Notes: generated from the sequence alone by a model not told the origin. Positions 1 to 5,874 are shown, numbered from the stretch's first letter. The stretch is 8,819 nt of DNA from an uncultured Eubacteriales bacterium (GCA_934477985.1 CAKSOR010000082.1:1-8819), one strand, 5' to 3'. Translations and numbers: made by a program.

Positions 1-1218
1 AGCGAAGACCATCGAGAGTATCACACGGAGGAAGAGATCGGCGAAGGTCGTGATCATGAAGTGGTTGATCGCGCCCGCCCCGCGAAGGACTCCGTCGGTC
101 ATGATCTTGAACATGATAACGAAATAAAACGGCGAGACGATACGCAGAAAGAGCCGTCCGGTCGAGAGCGCCGCCTCGCTGCCGTTCTCCATGAAGAGCG
201 AGACGAAGAAGTTCCCGAAGCCGAAATAGCTGACGACAAGCGGAACACAGGTCGCCGCACCGAGCAGGAGAGCCGCTTTGTAGCCGCTCTTGACGCGCTC
301 CGGTTTTCCGGCGCCGATATTCTGCGCGGTGTAGGTCGAAAGCCCGTTCGCGTCGGCGGTCAGGCAGGAGGTCGCGATCGCGTTGAGCTTCAGAGCCGCG
401 GTCGAGCCCGCCATGACGCTCTCGCCAAAGCCGTTGATGACACCCTGCACCGCGATGTTTCCGACCGAGATGAACGCCTGCTGCAAGACGCTCGGAATCG
501 CGACCCGCATGATTTTTCTGAGCGTCGCGGACGAGAAAATCCCGTCGCTGCCGTCGTCGTTCATCGCCCGCAGCCGCTTTGTAAGCGCTATCATCGCGAA
601 AACGCAGCTCGCGCACTGGCAGAGAACGGTCGCCCAGGCTAGTCCGTCGACGCTCATCCCGAACGCCGTGACAAAGAGGATGTCGACGAAGATGTTCGCG
701 CTCGACGAGATCGCAAGGAATATGAAGGGCGTCCGCGAGTCGCCGAGCGCCGAGAAAATCCCGGTCGCTATATTGTAGAAGAACACAAACGGCATTCCGA
801 GCGTGTATATCAATATGTAGGTCTTAGAGTCGCCGAAAATCTCGGCGGGCGTGCGTATCAGCTCGAGCGCCGCCGGACTGAAAAGCAGTCCGAGTAGCGT
901 CAGAATCGCGCAGACTATCCCGAACGAGATGTATGAGGTCGAGACCGCCGTCCTCAGCGCCTTGTGATCGCCCGATCCGAAGAGCTGCGAGATGACGACC
1001 GAACAGCCCATGTTGCAGCCGAACGCGAACGCAGTGTAGATAAGCGTTATCTCCGAGGCGTTTCCGACCGCAGCCAGCGCGCTCTCGCCGAGGAAGTTTC
1101 CCGCGACAAGACTGTCCGCGACATTGTAGAGCTGTGTGAAGAAGACGCTTCCGAGAAGCGGCAGCGTATAGAGCAGCAGACCCTTCGCCGGGTCGCCGCT
1201 TGTGAGATCCCTGTTCAT
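1..1218 (-). CDS. MATE family efflux transporter (C-terminus cut by window edge)
   Basis: Multidrug and toxin extrusion family inner-membrane transporter, which typically exports cationic drugs or metabolites in exchange for Na+ or H+. The frame is open from an ATG at 1218 to the first base of the window, giving 406 residues of a family that is usually about 440-460 long, so most of the protein is present and the last helix or so is missing. The N-terminus has the family's typical opening: an LPLLGSVFFTQLYNVADSLV helix followed by AGNFLGESALAAVGNASE. The remainder is a run of hydrophobic helices separated by short polar loops, with a second-half opening near residue 235 (KIMRVAIPSVLQQAFISVGN) that matches the internal pseudo-repeat of MATE proteins. 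A good Shine-Dalgarno (AAAGGA, complement of 1229-1234) precedes the start. It follows comF after a 20-base gap and is probably the last or a late gene of the recD2-comF operon. The family call is secure; the substrate cannot be told from sequence. Confidence 0.93.
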   Translation of the reverse strand, partial: MNRDLTSGDPAKGLLLYTLPLLGSVFFTQLYNVADSLVAGNFLGESALAAVGNASEITLIYTAFAFGCNMGCSVVISQLFGSGDHKALRTAVSTSYISFGIVCAILTLLGLLFSPAALELIRTPAEIFGDSKTYILIYTLGMPFVFFYNIATGIFSALGDSRTPFIFLAISSSANIFVDILFVTAFGMSVDGLAWATVLCQCASCVFAMIALTKRLRAMNDDGSDGIFSSATLRKIMRVAIPSVLQQAFISVGNIAVQGVINGFGESVMAGSTAALKLNAIATSCLTADANGLSTYTAQNIGAGKPERVKSGYKAALLLGAATCVPLVVSYFGFGNFFVSLFMENGSEAALSTGRLFLRIVSPFYFVIMFKIMTDGVLRGAGAINHFMITTFADLFLRVILSMVFA

Positions 1219-1238
1219 TTTTATCAGATCCTTTGAAT

Positions 1239-1967
1239 TTATTTGCGCCGGGTCGCGAGCAGCGCCGCGCAGATGACCATCCGCGCTCCGGCTTTAAGCA
1301 GAAGTTCCTCGCTGACCTTCATCGAAACGCCGGTCGTCACAAGGTCGTCGATAAGTATCACGATCTTCCCGCCGAGATCCGTGTCAGCCGCCGCGAGACT
1401 CTTTCCGATATTCCCGAGCCGCTGCTCGGCGCTCAGCGATTTCTGCTCGGCCGAGCCCTTGCGGCGGATCAGCAGCTTCCCGTACACGAATCCGCAGCGC
1501 TTCGCGAGTTCCTTCGCGGCGAGCTCCATGTGGTCGTAGCCGTACCCGAGCACTGACTCGGGGCGGCGAGGCATCCAGGTGACGATCACGTCATCCCGAT
1601 CGAAAGTGCCATCGAAAAGCTCGGGCACGCCGCGCTCAAGCAGTCCGGCGTATTCATCCGCGACGAATTTCATAAGCGATCGCGTCGCGCGGTGCTTGAG
1701 CTTGTAGACCAGCGCGTTCGGCGCGTGATCAGGCGATCCCGGGTCGTAGAACGCGAGATAGAGCGCCTTCCCGAATTCTCCATCCGAGAAGCAGATTGTC
1801 GGCACGCCGCCGAGTGCTTCTTTTGACGCCTCGCGCTTTGCCGCCTCCCATTTCAGCAGGCAGTCGACGCAGAACGGGCAGTCGCGCGAATTCTCGACCG
1901 GCTGGCGGCAGAGCGCGCAGAGCTCGGGTATCAGAGCCGAAAGCAGTTCGCGCGCGAATCTATTCAT
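1239..1967 (-). CDS. comF: ComF family protein (phosphoribosyltransferase-like)
   Basis: A 242-residue ComF-family protein. In transformable bacteria ComF is needed for uptake and handling of single-stranded DNA in the cytoplasm; in many other species its role is unclear. The N-terminus carries a cysteine cluster (C17, C20, C30, C33, C36) fitting the family's zinc-binding knuckle. The middle has the expected YKLKHRATRSLMKFVADEYA segment. The C-terminal part carries the PRPP-binding loop VILIDDLVTTGVSM, with DDLVTTG at residues 207-213. The start codon overlaps the end of recD2 by 8 bases and has only a weak GGGG upstream (1977-1980), so translation is probably coupled to recD2. Pairing of comF with a DNA helicase gene suggests a DNA-processing link, but no other competence genes are in view. 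The family assignment is firm; an active competence role is inference. Confidence 0.9.
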   Translation of the reverse strand: MNRFARELLSALIPELCALCRQPVENSRDCPFCVDCLLKWEAAKREASKEALGGVPTICFSDGEFGKALYLAFYDPGSPDHAPNALVYKLKHRATRSLMKFVADEYAGLLERGVPELFDGTFDRDDVIVTWMPRRPESVLGYGYDHMELAAKELAKRCGFVYGKLLIRRKGSAEQKSLSAEQRLGNIGKSLAAADTDLGGKIVILIDDLVTTGVSMKVSEELLLKAGARMVICAALLATRRK

Positions 1968-4176
1968 GCCGCATCAGCCCCGTGTAGCGCATTACCTGGC
2001 GGTTGTTGTCGACCATCCGCGCGACGATCGCCGGGTCGCCGACCAGTATGACCATCTTCTGCGCGCGCGTCACCGCGGTGTAAAGCAGATTTCTTGACAA
2101 CAGCTGCGGCGGGCAGGAGGAGTACATCGGGATTATCACGAACGGATACTCGCTCCCCTGACTCTTGTGGACGGTTATCGCGTAGGCGTGCTCGAGCTCC
2201 TCCAGCTTCGTGAAATCATACTTGACGACGCGGTCCTCGAAGTCGATGACCATCTCCTCGTCGGTCGTGTTGATCGTCTCTATAACGCCGATGTCGCCGT
2301 TGAAGACGCCGAGCCCCTCCTTGCCGTCGCGCTCCCAACTGAGGTCGTAGTCGTTCTTTATCTGCATGACCCGGTCGCCCTCGCGGTAGACGACGTCGCG
2401 GAAGGTCTTCTCGCGCTTTTTCGGCGCTGACGGATTGAGCGCCTCCTTGAGCAGCCGGTTCAGGGTCTCTGTGCCCGCCGTGCCGCGCCTTGACGGCGAG
2501 ATGACCTGGATTCCGTCGGCTTCCTCGCCGTAGGTCTTCGGAAGGCGATTCAGGCAGAGGTCGACGATCGTGTCGGCGATCTCCTTGTCGGTCTTCCGAG
2601 GCAGAAAGAAGAAATCGCCCGATTTCGAGTTGAGTATGGGATAAGTACCTTCATTTATTCTGTGCGCGTTAGTGATTATCAGGCTCTCCTCCGCCTGGCG
2701 GAAGATCTCGGTCAGCTTGACCGTGCAGAATCTCTCCGACGCGATGAGGTCGTTGAGCACATTACCCGCGCCGACCGACGGCAGCTGATCCGAGTCGCCG
2801 ATGAGCATGAGTCTCGCGCCCGGCTTGATCGCCTTCAGAAGCGAGTTCATCAGGTACATGTCGATCATCGACGCCTCGTCGACTATAATCACGTCCTCTT
2901 CAAGGAGGTCGTTTTCGTTTTTCTTGAAGTTGTCGCGTTCCTCGCCGTTGTATTCCATCTCGAGAAGGCGGTGGATTGTCCGCGCCTCGCACTGAGTAGC
3001 CTCGGACATTCGCTTCGCGGCGCGTCCGGTCGGGGCGGCGAGCGCGACATCGAGCTCGAGCGACTCGAGAATGCGTATCACCGCGCGGATAACCGTCGTC
3101 TTTCCGGTTCCCGGACCTCCGGTCAGAATCATCACGCCGTTGTTGATCGCCGACGCGATCGCCTTGCGCTGCAATGACGCGTACTTTTTCGACTCCTCGA
3201 CCTCGATTCTCAGGATTGAGCGCTCGACATCGCCGGCGTCGAGGTGCGCGCAGAGCTTGTCCAGCAGCTCGAGCTTCGCCGCGATCTCGCGCTCGGTGCG
3301 GTATGAAAAGTTGTCGTAGACCGCGTCGAGCCCCGAAATGCCGCACCTGACAAGCCGCCGCTCCCCGACGAGCTTGTCGACCGCCGAGGCGATCTTCTCA
3401 CGCGCGACTCCGAGCGTCATCGAGGCGGCTCCGACCAGCTTGTCGAACGGCAGGAAGGCGTGTCCGCCGTTTCTCGAGTTTTCGCCGAGGACATAGCGGA
3501 TTCCGCTCATTATCCGGAATTCCGAGTCCTTTTCGACGCCGAGCGACTGCGCGAGCTTGTCGGCGCGCTCAAAGCCGATGCCGGTGAACTCCTCGCAGAG
3601 CCTGTATGGATTCGAGCTGATCATGTCGATTGCCGAGCCGCCCCATTTCTTGTAGACCATCGACGACATCGCGGCGGTCAGGAACTCGCGGCAGTACATC
3701 ATCAAGGAACGCACGCCGTGCTGAGCCCTGAACGCCTCAGAGATCTCGTTCGCCTTCTTCTGCGAGATGCCGGGCAGCTTGGCGAGCCACTCGGGGTGGT
3801 TCTCGATTACGTCGAATGTGTCCTCGCCGTACTGCTCGACCAGCTTCTCGGCGGTCTTCGGACCGATGCCCTTGACGGCGCTGCTCGACAGATAGCGGAG
3901 TATCTCGTTCTCGGTGCTCGGAAGGCGCACCTCAAAGCGGGCGACTCTGAACTGCCGCCCGTAATTCTTCGAAAAGCTCCACGAACCCTCAAGCCTCAGC
4001 TTCTCGCCGACCGCGAGATCCGGCATCGAGCCGAAAGCCGTGATTATATCGTCGACGCCCTCCGGCTTCTCGTCGCACGAGAGGTCGAAGACCGTGTAGC
4101 CGTTCTCTTCGTTGCAATAAATGATATTTTCGACCGTTCCGCAGATGGTTATCTCCGCGCTTTCATTCTCCGGCAT
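1960..4176 (-). CDS. recD2: ATP-dependent RecD2-like DNA helicase
   Basis: A 738-residue superfamily 1B 5'-3' DNA helicase of the RecD2 type, found in bacteria without RecBC and implicated in recombination and replication-fork repair. Domains in order: an N-terminal OB-like domain (about residues 9-86), a helix-hairpin-helix region (about 96-149, with KGIGPKTAEKL and KLPGISQKKANEI), a linker domain, then the helicase core. Core motifs: Walker A GGPGTGKTT at 353-361 (Lys359), motif Ia APTGRAAKRM at 381-390, motif II VDEAS at 432-436, motif III GDSDQLPSVGAG at 460-471, motif IV LTEIFRQ at 488-494, and VHKSQGSEY plus YTAVTRA at 669-677 and 699-705. All catalytic motifs are intact. The start at 4176 is chosen because GGAGG (complement of 4183-4187) sits 6 bases upstream; an in-frame ATG at 4233 adds 19 non-conserved residues and has no such site. 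It overlaps the upstream small gene by 14 bases and comF downstream by 8, suggesting coupled translation. Confidence 0.95.
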   Translation of the reverse strand: MPENESAEITICGTVENIIYCNEENGYTVFDLSCDEKPEGVDDIITAFGSMPDLAVGEKLRLEGSWSFSKNYGRQFRVARFEVRLPSTENEILRYLSSSAVKGIGPKTAEKLVEQYGEDTFDVIENHPEWLAKLPGISQKKANEISEAFRAQHGVRSLMMYCREFLTAAMSSMVYKKWGGSAIDMISSNPYRLCEEFTGIGFERADKLAQSLGVEKDSEFRIMSGIRYVLGENSRNGGHAFLPFDKLVGAASMTLGVAREKIASAVDKLVGERRLVRCGISGLDAVYDNFSYRTEREIAAKLELLDKLCAHLDAGDVERSILRIEVEESKKYASLQRKAIASAINNGVMILTGGPGTGKTTVIRAVIRILESLELDVALAAPTGRAAKRMSEATQCEARTIHRLLEMEYNGEERDNFKKNENDLLEEDVIIVDEASMIDMYLMNSLLKAIKPGARLMLIGDSDQLPSVGAGNVLNDLIASERFCTVKLTEIFRQAEESLIITNAHRINEGTYPILNSKSGDFFFLPRKTDKEIADTIVDLCLNRLPKTYGEEADGIQVISPSRRGTAGTETLNRLLKEALNPSAPKKREKTFRDVVYREGDRVMQIKNDYDLSWERDGKEGLGVFNGDIGVIETINTTDEEMVIDFEDRVVKYDFTKLEELEHAYAITVHKSQGSEYPFVIIPMYSSCPPQLLSRNLLYTAVTRAQKMVILVGDPAIVARMVDNNRQVMRYTGLMRHE

Positions 4177-4477
4177 CTTTTTCCTCCATTGGCACGATGA
4201 CCCTGAATCCCGAGCCCTCAAGCTCCGCTCCATTAATTATATCACTTTCGGCGACAATAATCAACCTCTCAGGCGAAATTTTGCCCTCCTTCACGAGAGT
4301 TTTTACATATGCGGCAATTTCGGGCAGGTCGGAGGTCTCATTATTTATGAAAACTGCCGCATTCACCCGCCGCCTCAGTGCCCGCGGATACAGCATCAGA
4401 TCGCAAAGAGAGTGCAGAAGCGTCCAGAGACCGAACGCCGCGAGCATAGCCGCGATTATCTCGAATATCCCGCTCAA
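4163..4477 (-). CDS. small single-helix membrane protein of unknown function, TTG start
   Basis: A 104-residue protein I do not recognise by name. Residues about 4-30 (IFEIIAAMLAAFGLWTLLHS and on to MLYP) form one hydrophobic helix, followed by an Arg-rich turn (ALRRRVNAAV, positive-inside-type) and a soluble alpha/beta-looking tail of about 65 residues that includes NNETSDLPEIAAYVKTLVKE and ERLIIVAESD. The start is TTG at 4477, supported by a near-perfect Shine-Dalgarno GAGGTGATC (complement of 4482-4490) 4 bases before it; the first in-frame ATG is at 4447, inside the hydrophobic helix and with no comparable site. It overlaps the recD2 start by 14 bases and is the first gene of the leftward operon. 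Small proteins with one helix and a short soluble domain near recD2 are, from memory, not rare in clostridial genomes, but no function can be given. That it is a real gene is likely from its ribosome binding site and tight packing. Confidence 0.75.
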   Translation of the reverse strand: MSGIFEIIAAMLAAFGLWTLLHSLCDLMLYPRALRRRVNAAVFINNETSDLPEIAAYVKTLVKEGKISPERLIIVAESDIINGAELEGSGFRVIVPMEEKDAGE

Positions 4478-4621
4478 TTAAGATCACCTCGATATATATT
4501 ATGCCGCGCTGAATAAATTGTTGATTCCGGGAGAATAATGAATCGCGTCAAAGCAATATTTGTTGCACTTGATAAAAATCGCGCAAAAACATTTTTTCCG
4601 GGATTTTTTTCGCGAAAACCC
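4478..4621. other. divergent intergenic region with A/T tracts upstream of the str promoter
   Basis: This gap separates the leftward recD2 operon from the rightward str operon. It carries several A or T runs (4574-4578, 4585-4589, 4592-4597, 4604-4610, 4615-4618), spaced roughly 7 to 13 bases apart, directly upstream of the rpsL -35 box. Such runs fit an UP element and intrinsic curvature that boost ribosomal-protein promoters; this is inference. For the leftward operon I see no convincing promoter: the best match (TCAACA, 17 bases, TAATAT) is four of six at each box and would start transcription almost at the ribosome binding site. No open reading frame of its own is supported here. Confidence 0.5.
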
Positions 4622-4638
4622 TTGACAATTCGCGAAAA
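4607..4638. repeat. tandem palindromic repeat TTCGCGAAAA flanking the -35 box
   Basis: The ten bases TTCGCGAAAA occur at 4609-4618 and again at 4629-4638, exactly 20 bases apart, about two helical turns. The core TTCGCGAA is self-complementary, and the left copy extends to a perfect 12-base palindrome TTTTCGCGAAAA at 4607-4618. The two copies bracket the -35 hexamer at 4622-4627, and the second copy lies in the promoter spacer. A looser relative (ATCGCGCAAAA) lies at 4578-4588, 31 bases further upstream and so on a similar helix face. The layout resembles a repressor operator, but no known factor is recognised. Confidence 0.5.
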
Positions 4639-4650
4639 GCGTGATATAAT
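4622..4650 (+). promoter_or_regulatory. consensus vegetative (sigma-A/sigma-70) promoter of the str operon
   Basis: TTGACA at 4622-4627 and TATAAT at 4645-4650 are both perfect consensus hexamers with the ideal 17-base spacer. A TG at 4642-4643 one base before the -10 makes it an extended -10 promoter as well. Transcription should begin near A4656-A4658, giving an rpsL leader of about 80 bases. Its position rules out translation from the in-frame ATG at 4538. The strength fits expression of S12, S7, EF-G and EF-Tu. Confidence 0.93.
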
Positions 4651-4696
4651 TAATCATATCTGGACTGATGTTCCGGCGAAAGAGGAATTTCGGTCA

Positions 4697-4725
4697 CGGA
4701 TAAACAAATTTTATTATTTTCAAAG
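4697..4725 (+). promoter_or_regulatory. rpsL leader arm of a long-range RNA duplex
   Basis: Two blocks of the rpsL leader are exact reverse complements of a segment in the rpsL-rpsG spacer. CGGATAAACAAATTT (4697-4711) matches 5260-5274, and TTTTCAAAG (4717-4725) matches 5248-5256. Five leader bases (4712-4716) face three spacer bases (5257-5259) as an internal loop. The second block ends on the first G of the GGAGG ribosome binding core (4725-4729), so pairing would lie against and partly cover the rpsL Shine-Dalgarno. The complementarity is seen directly; a regulatory or processing role is inference. CGGA at 4697-4700 can also pair locally with TCCG at 4672-4675, a possible competitor. Confidence 0.65.
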
Positions 4726-4730
4726 GAGGT
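4722..4730 (+). promoter_or_regulatory. rpsL ribosome binding site
   Basis: AAAGGAGGT lies 5 bases before the ATG at 4736 and matches the anti-Shine-Dalgarno sequence of 16S rRNA almost completely. It fixes the rpsL start. Its first bases fall within the segment able to pair with the rpsL-rpsG spacer. Confidence 0.95.
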
Positions 4731-4735
4731 GCGAT

Positions 4736-5152
4736 ATGCCAACCTTTAATCAGCTCGTCAAGCATGGTCGTGAAAAGGCAACCTACAAGTCGAAGGCTCC
4801 TGTGCTTCAGCACGGCTTCAACACTCTGACCGACTCCGCGACCGACGCAAGCTCTCCTCAGAAGAGAGGCGTATGCACGAAGGTCACCACGACTACCCCG
4901 AAAAAGCCTAACTCGGCTCTTCGTAAGATTGCCCGTGTAAGACTCACCAACGGACTCGAGGCGACTGTGTACATTCCCGGTATCGGACACAACCTCCAGG
5001 AGCACTCTGTCGTCCTCATCAGAGGCGGACGTGTACGTGACCTGCCTGGTGTGCGTTACCACATCATTCGCGGCACTCTCGACGCTCAGGGCGTTGCCAA
5101 CCGCAACCAGAGCCGTTCCAAGTACGGCGCTAAGAGAGCAAAGAAGAAGTAA
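4736..5152 (+). CDS. rpsL: 30S ribosomal protein S12
   Basis: A 138-residue S12, a core protein of the 30S decoding centre that monitors codon-anticodon geometry and is the main protein determinant of streptomycin response. The sequence runs through the conserved signatures SSPQKRGVCTKV, TTTPKKPNSALRK, GHNLQEHSVVLIRGGRV and DLPGVRYHIIRGTLD. The length fits the Firmicute form, which is 13 residues longer near the N-terminus than E. coli S12. The residue matching E. coli Lys43 is conserved (Lys56), but that matching Lys88 is Arg101 (codon CGT) in GGRVRDLPG; Lys-to-Arg there is a known streptomycin-resistance substitution in other bacteria. Asp102 matches the aspartate that is methylthiolated in E. 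coli. The ATG at 4736 is chosen over the upstream in-frame ATG at 4538 because that codon precedes the promoter. First gene of the str operon, followed by rpsG after an unusually long 210-base spacer. Confidence 0.98.
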   Translation: MPTFNQLVKHGREKATYKSKAPVLQHGFNTLTDSATDASSPQKRGVCTKVTTTTPKKPNSALRKIARVRLTNGLEATVYIPGIGHNLQEHSVVLIRGGRVRDLPGVRYHIIRGTLDAQGVANRNQSRSKYGAKRAKKK

Positions 5153-5187
5153 TTACCGTCAGAAAGGTAGTTCTCCGCTCTCACGAG

Positions 5188-5205
5188 TCCCCGCTCTCTC
5201 GGGGA
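5188..5205 (+). other. hairpin after rpsL, not a terminator
   Basis: TCCCCG (5188-5193) pairs with CGGGGA (5200-5205) around a CTCTCT loop. It is followed by A residues rather than a T run, so it does not fit an intrinsic terminator on the plus strand; it may protect the rpsL 3' end or be part of a protein-binding fold. CCGCTCTC occurs at 5175-5182 and again at 5191-5198, the second copy covering part of the stem and loop. Confidence 0.45.
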
Positions 5206-5247
5206 AAAATACAGCAAGGTATAGAAAACAGCCGAAATGCGCTTATA

Positions 5248-5274
5248 CTTTGAAAACCGAAATTTGTTTATCCG
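5248..5274 (+). promoter_or_regulatory. rpsL-rpsG spacer arm of a long-range RNA duplex
   Basis: CTTTGAAAA (5248-5256), then CCG, then AAATTTGTTTATCCG (5260-5274) is the reverse complement, apart from the internal CCG, of the rpsL leader at 4697-4725. In the polycistronic mRNA the two would form a 15 + 9 base-pair duplex looping out all of rpsL, about 520 bases. Complementarity stops at the rpsL ribosome binding site: the GAGG that follows in the leader has no partner here, which argues against a simple inverted duplication and for selection on pairing. The arm also takes part in two local hairpins (with 5275-5280 and 5281-5284), so competing folds are possible. Confidence 0.65.
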
Positions 5275-5362
5275 AATTTCCGGACGTTTCAATGGACAAG
5301 CATTTACGGGAGTCAACTTTCGAGTACCTATGAATTCATTTATATGAAGGAGGGAAGTTACA

Positions 5363-5833
5363 ATGCCGAGAAGAGGTCAAATTTCCAAAAGAGACGTTTT
5401 ACCGGATCCGTTGTACAATTCTAAGCTCGTTACAAAGCTTATCAACAACATTATGTATGATGGCAAGAAGGGTGTCGCTCAGAAGATCGTCTATGATGCT
5501 TTCGCAATCGTGGAGTCCAAGCTGGGTCGCAATCCCCTCGAAGCCTTCAATGAAGCTCTTGAAAATGTCATGCCCGTACTTGAGGTCAAGGCTCGCCGCG
5601 TAGGCGGTTCGACCTATCAGGTACCTATGGAGGTAAGAGCTGAGAGACGCCAGACCCTGGGTCTGCGCTGGATCACGACCTATTCGAGAACACGCGGTGA
5701 AAGAACGATGGCAGACAGACTCGCAGGAGAGATCATCGACGCTATCAATTCTGCCGGAGGAGCTTTCAAGAAGAAGGAAGAAACTCACAGAATGGCAGAG
5801 GCAAACAAGGCGTTTGCTCACTACAGATATTAA
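5363..5833 (+). CDS. rpsG: 30S ribosomal protein S7
   Basis: A 156-residue S7, the primary binding protein that starts assembly of the 30S head by binding the 3' major domain of 16S rRNA, and the translational autoregulator of the str operon in E. coli. The length is standard for bacteria. Conserved parts are MPRRGQISKRDVLPDP at the N-terminus, the beta-hairpin RRVGGSTYQVP at 78-88, the helical EVRAERRQTLGLRWI region and the C-terminal AEANKAFAHYR. The last residue is Tyr where many Firmicutes end in Trp, a conservative change. The start is fixed by AAGGAGGG at 5347-5354, 8 bases upstream. Downstream, fusA begins 41 bases after the stop. Confidence 0.98.
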   Translation: MPRRGQISKRDVLPDPLYNSKLVTKLINNIMYDGKKGVAQKIVYDAFAIVESKLGRNPLEAFNEALENVMPVLEVKARRVGGSTYQVPMEVRAERRQTLGLRWITTYSRTRGERTMADRLAGEIIDAINSAGGAFKKKEETHRMAEANKAFAHYRY

Positions 5834-5839
5834 TCTGTA
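5822..5839 (+). other. hairpin spanning the rpsG stop codon
   Basis: TACAGAT (5822-5828) pairs perfectly with ATCTGTA (5833-5839) around the loop ATTA; the TAA stop at 5831-5833 lies in the loop and first paired base. There is no T run, so it is not a terminator. It could stabilise the upstream message or affect coupling to fusA; this is inference. Confidence 0.4.
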
Positions 5840-5874
5840 CCGTTCCCGCTATTTTCTTGAAAAGGAGAAACTAA

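Larger units (their letters stand above)
5153..5362 (+). other. rpsL-rpsG spacer, long and structured
   Basis: 210 bases with no supported gene between two genes that belong to one operon. It contains a CCCCG/CGGGG hairpin (5188-5205), the arm complementary to the rpsL leader (5248-5274), local alternative hairpins GAAATT/AATTTC (5259-5264 with 5275-5280) and TCCG/CGGA (5271-5274 with 5281-5284), and a small hairpin TTCAT/ATGAA (5335-5339 with 5344-5348) touching the rpsG ribosome binding site AAGGAGGG (5347-5354). In E. coli the equivalent, shorter spacer is the S7 binding target for autogenous control of the str operon; a similar role here is inferred from position only. No promoter was found: TATACT at 5244-5249 lacks a -35 partner. 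Confidence 0.6.

Noticed and set aside
3460..4200. A 246-codon open frame antisense to recD2
   Set aside because: It is opposite the conserved RecD2 coding region in GC-rich DNA, and its translation resembles no known family.
4177..4233. Longer recD2 start at 4233
   Set aside because: The extra 19 residues are not like the family, no ribosome binding site is near, and GGAGG sits just before 4176.
4538..4735. N-terminal extension of rpsL from an upstream in-frame ATG
   Set aside because: That ATG lies upstream of the consensus promoter, and the S12 family starts at the ATG at 4736, which has an ideal ribosome binding site.
5188..5210. Intrinsic terminator after rpsL
   Set aside because: The stem is followed by AAAAT rather than a T run, and the minus-strand reading also lacks a T run after the stem.
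5221..5249. A secondary rpsG promoter with TATACT at 5244-5249
   Set aside because: The bases 16-18 upstream (around 5220-5227) do not resemble a -35 box, and there is no extended -10.
4697..5274. The inverted complementary arms as ends of a mobile element around rpsL
   Set aside because: The enclosed gene is an essential core gene in its normal operon order, there is no transposase or target duplication, and the arms have an internal loop better suited to RNA pairing.
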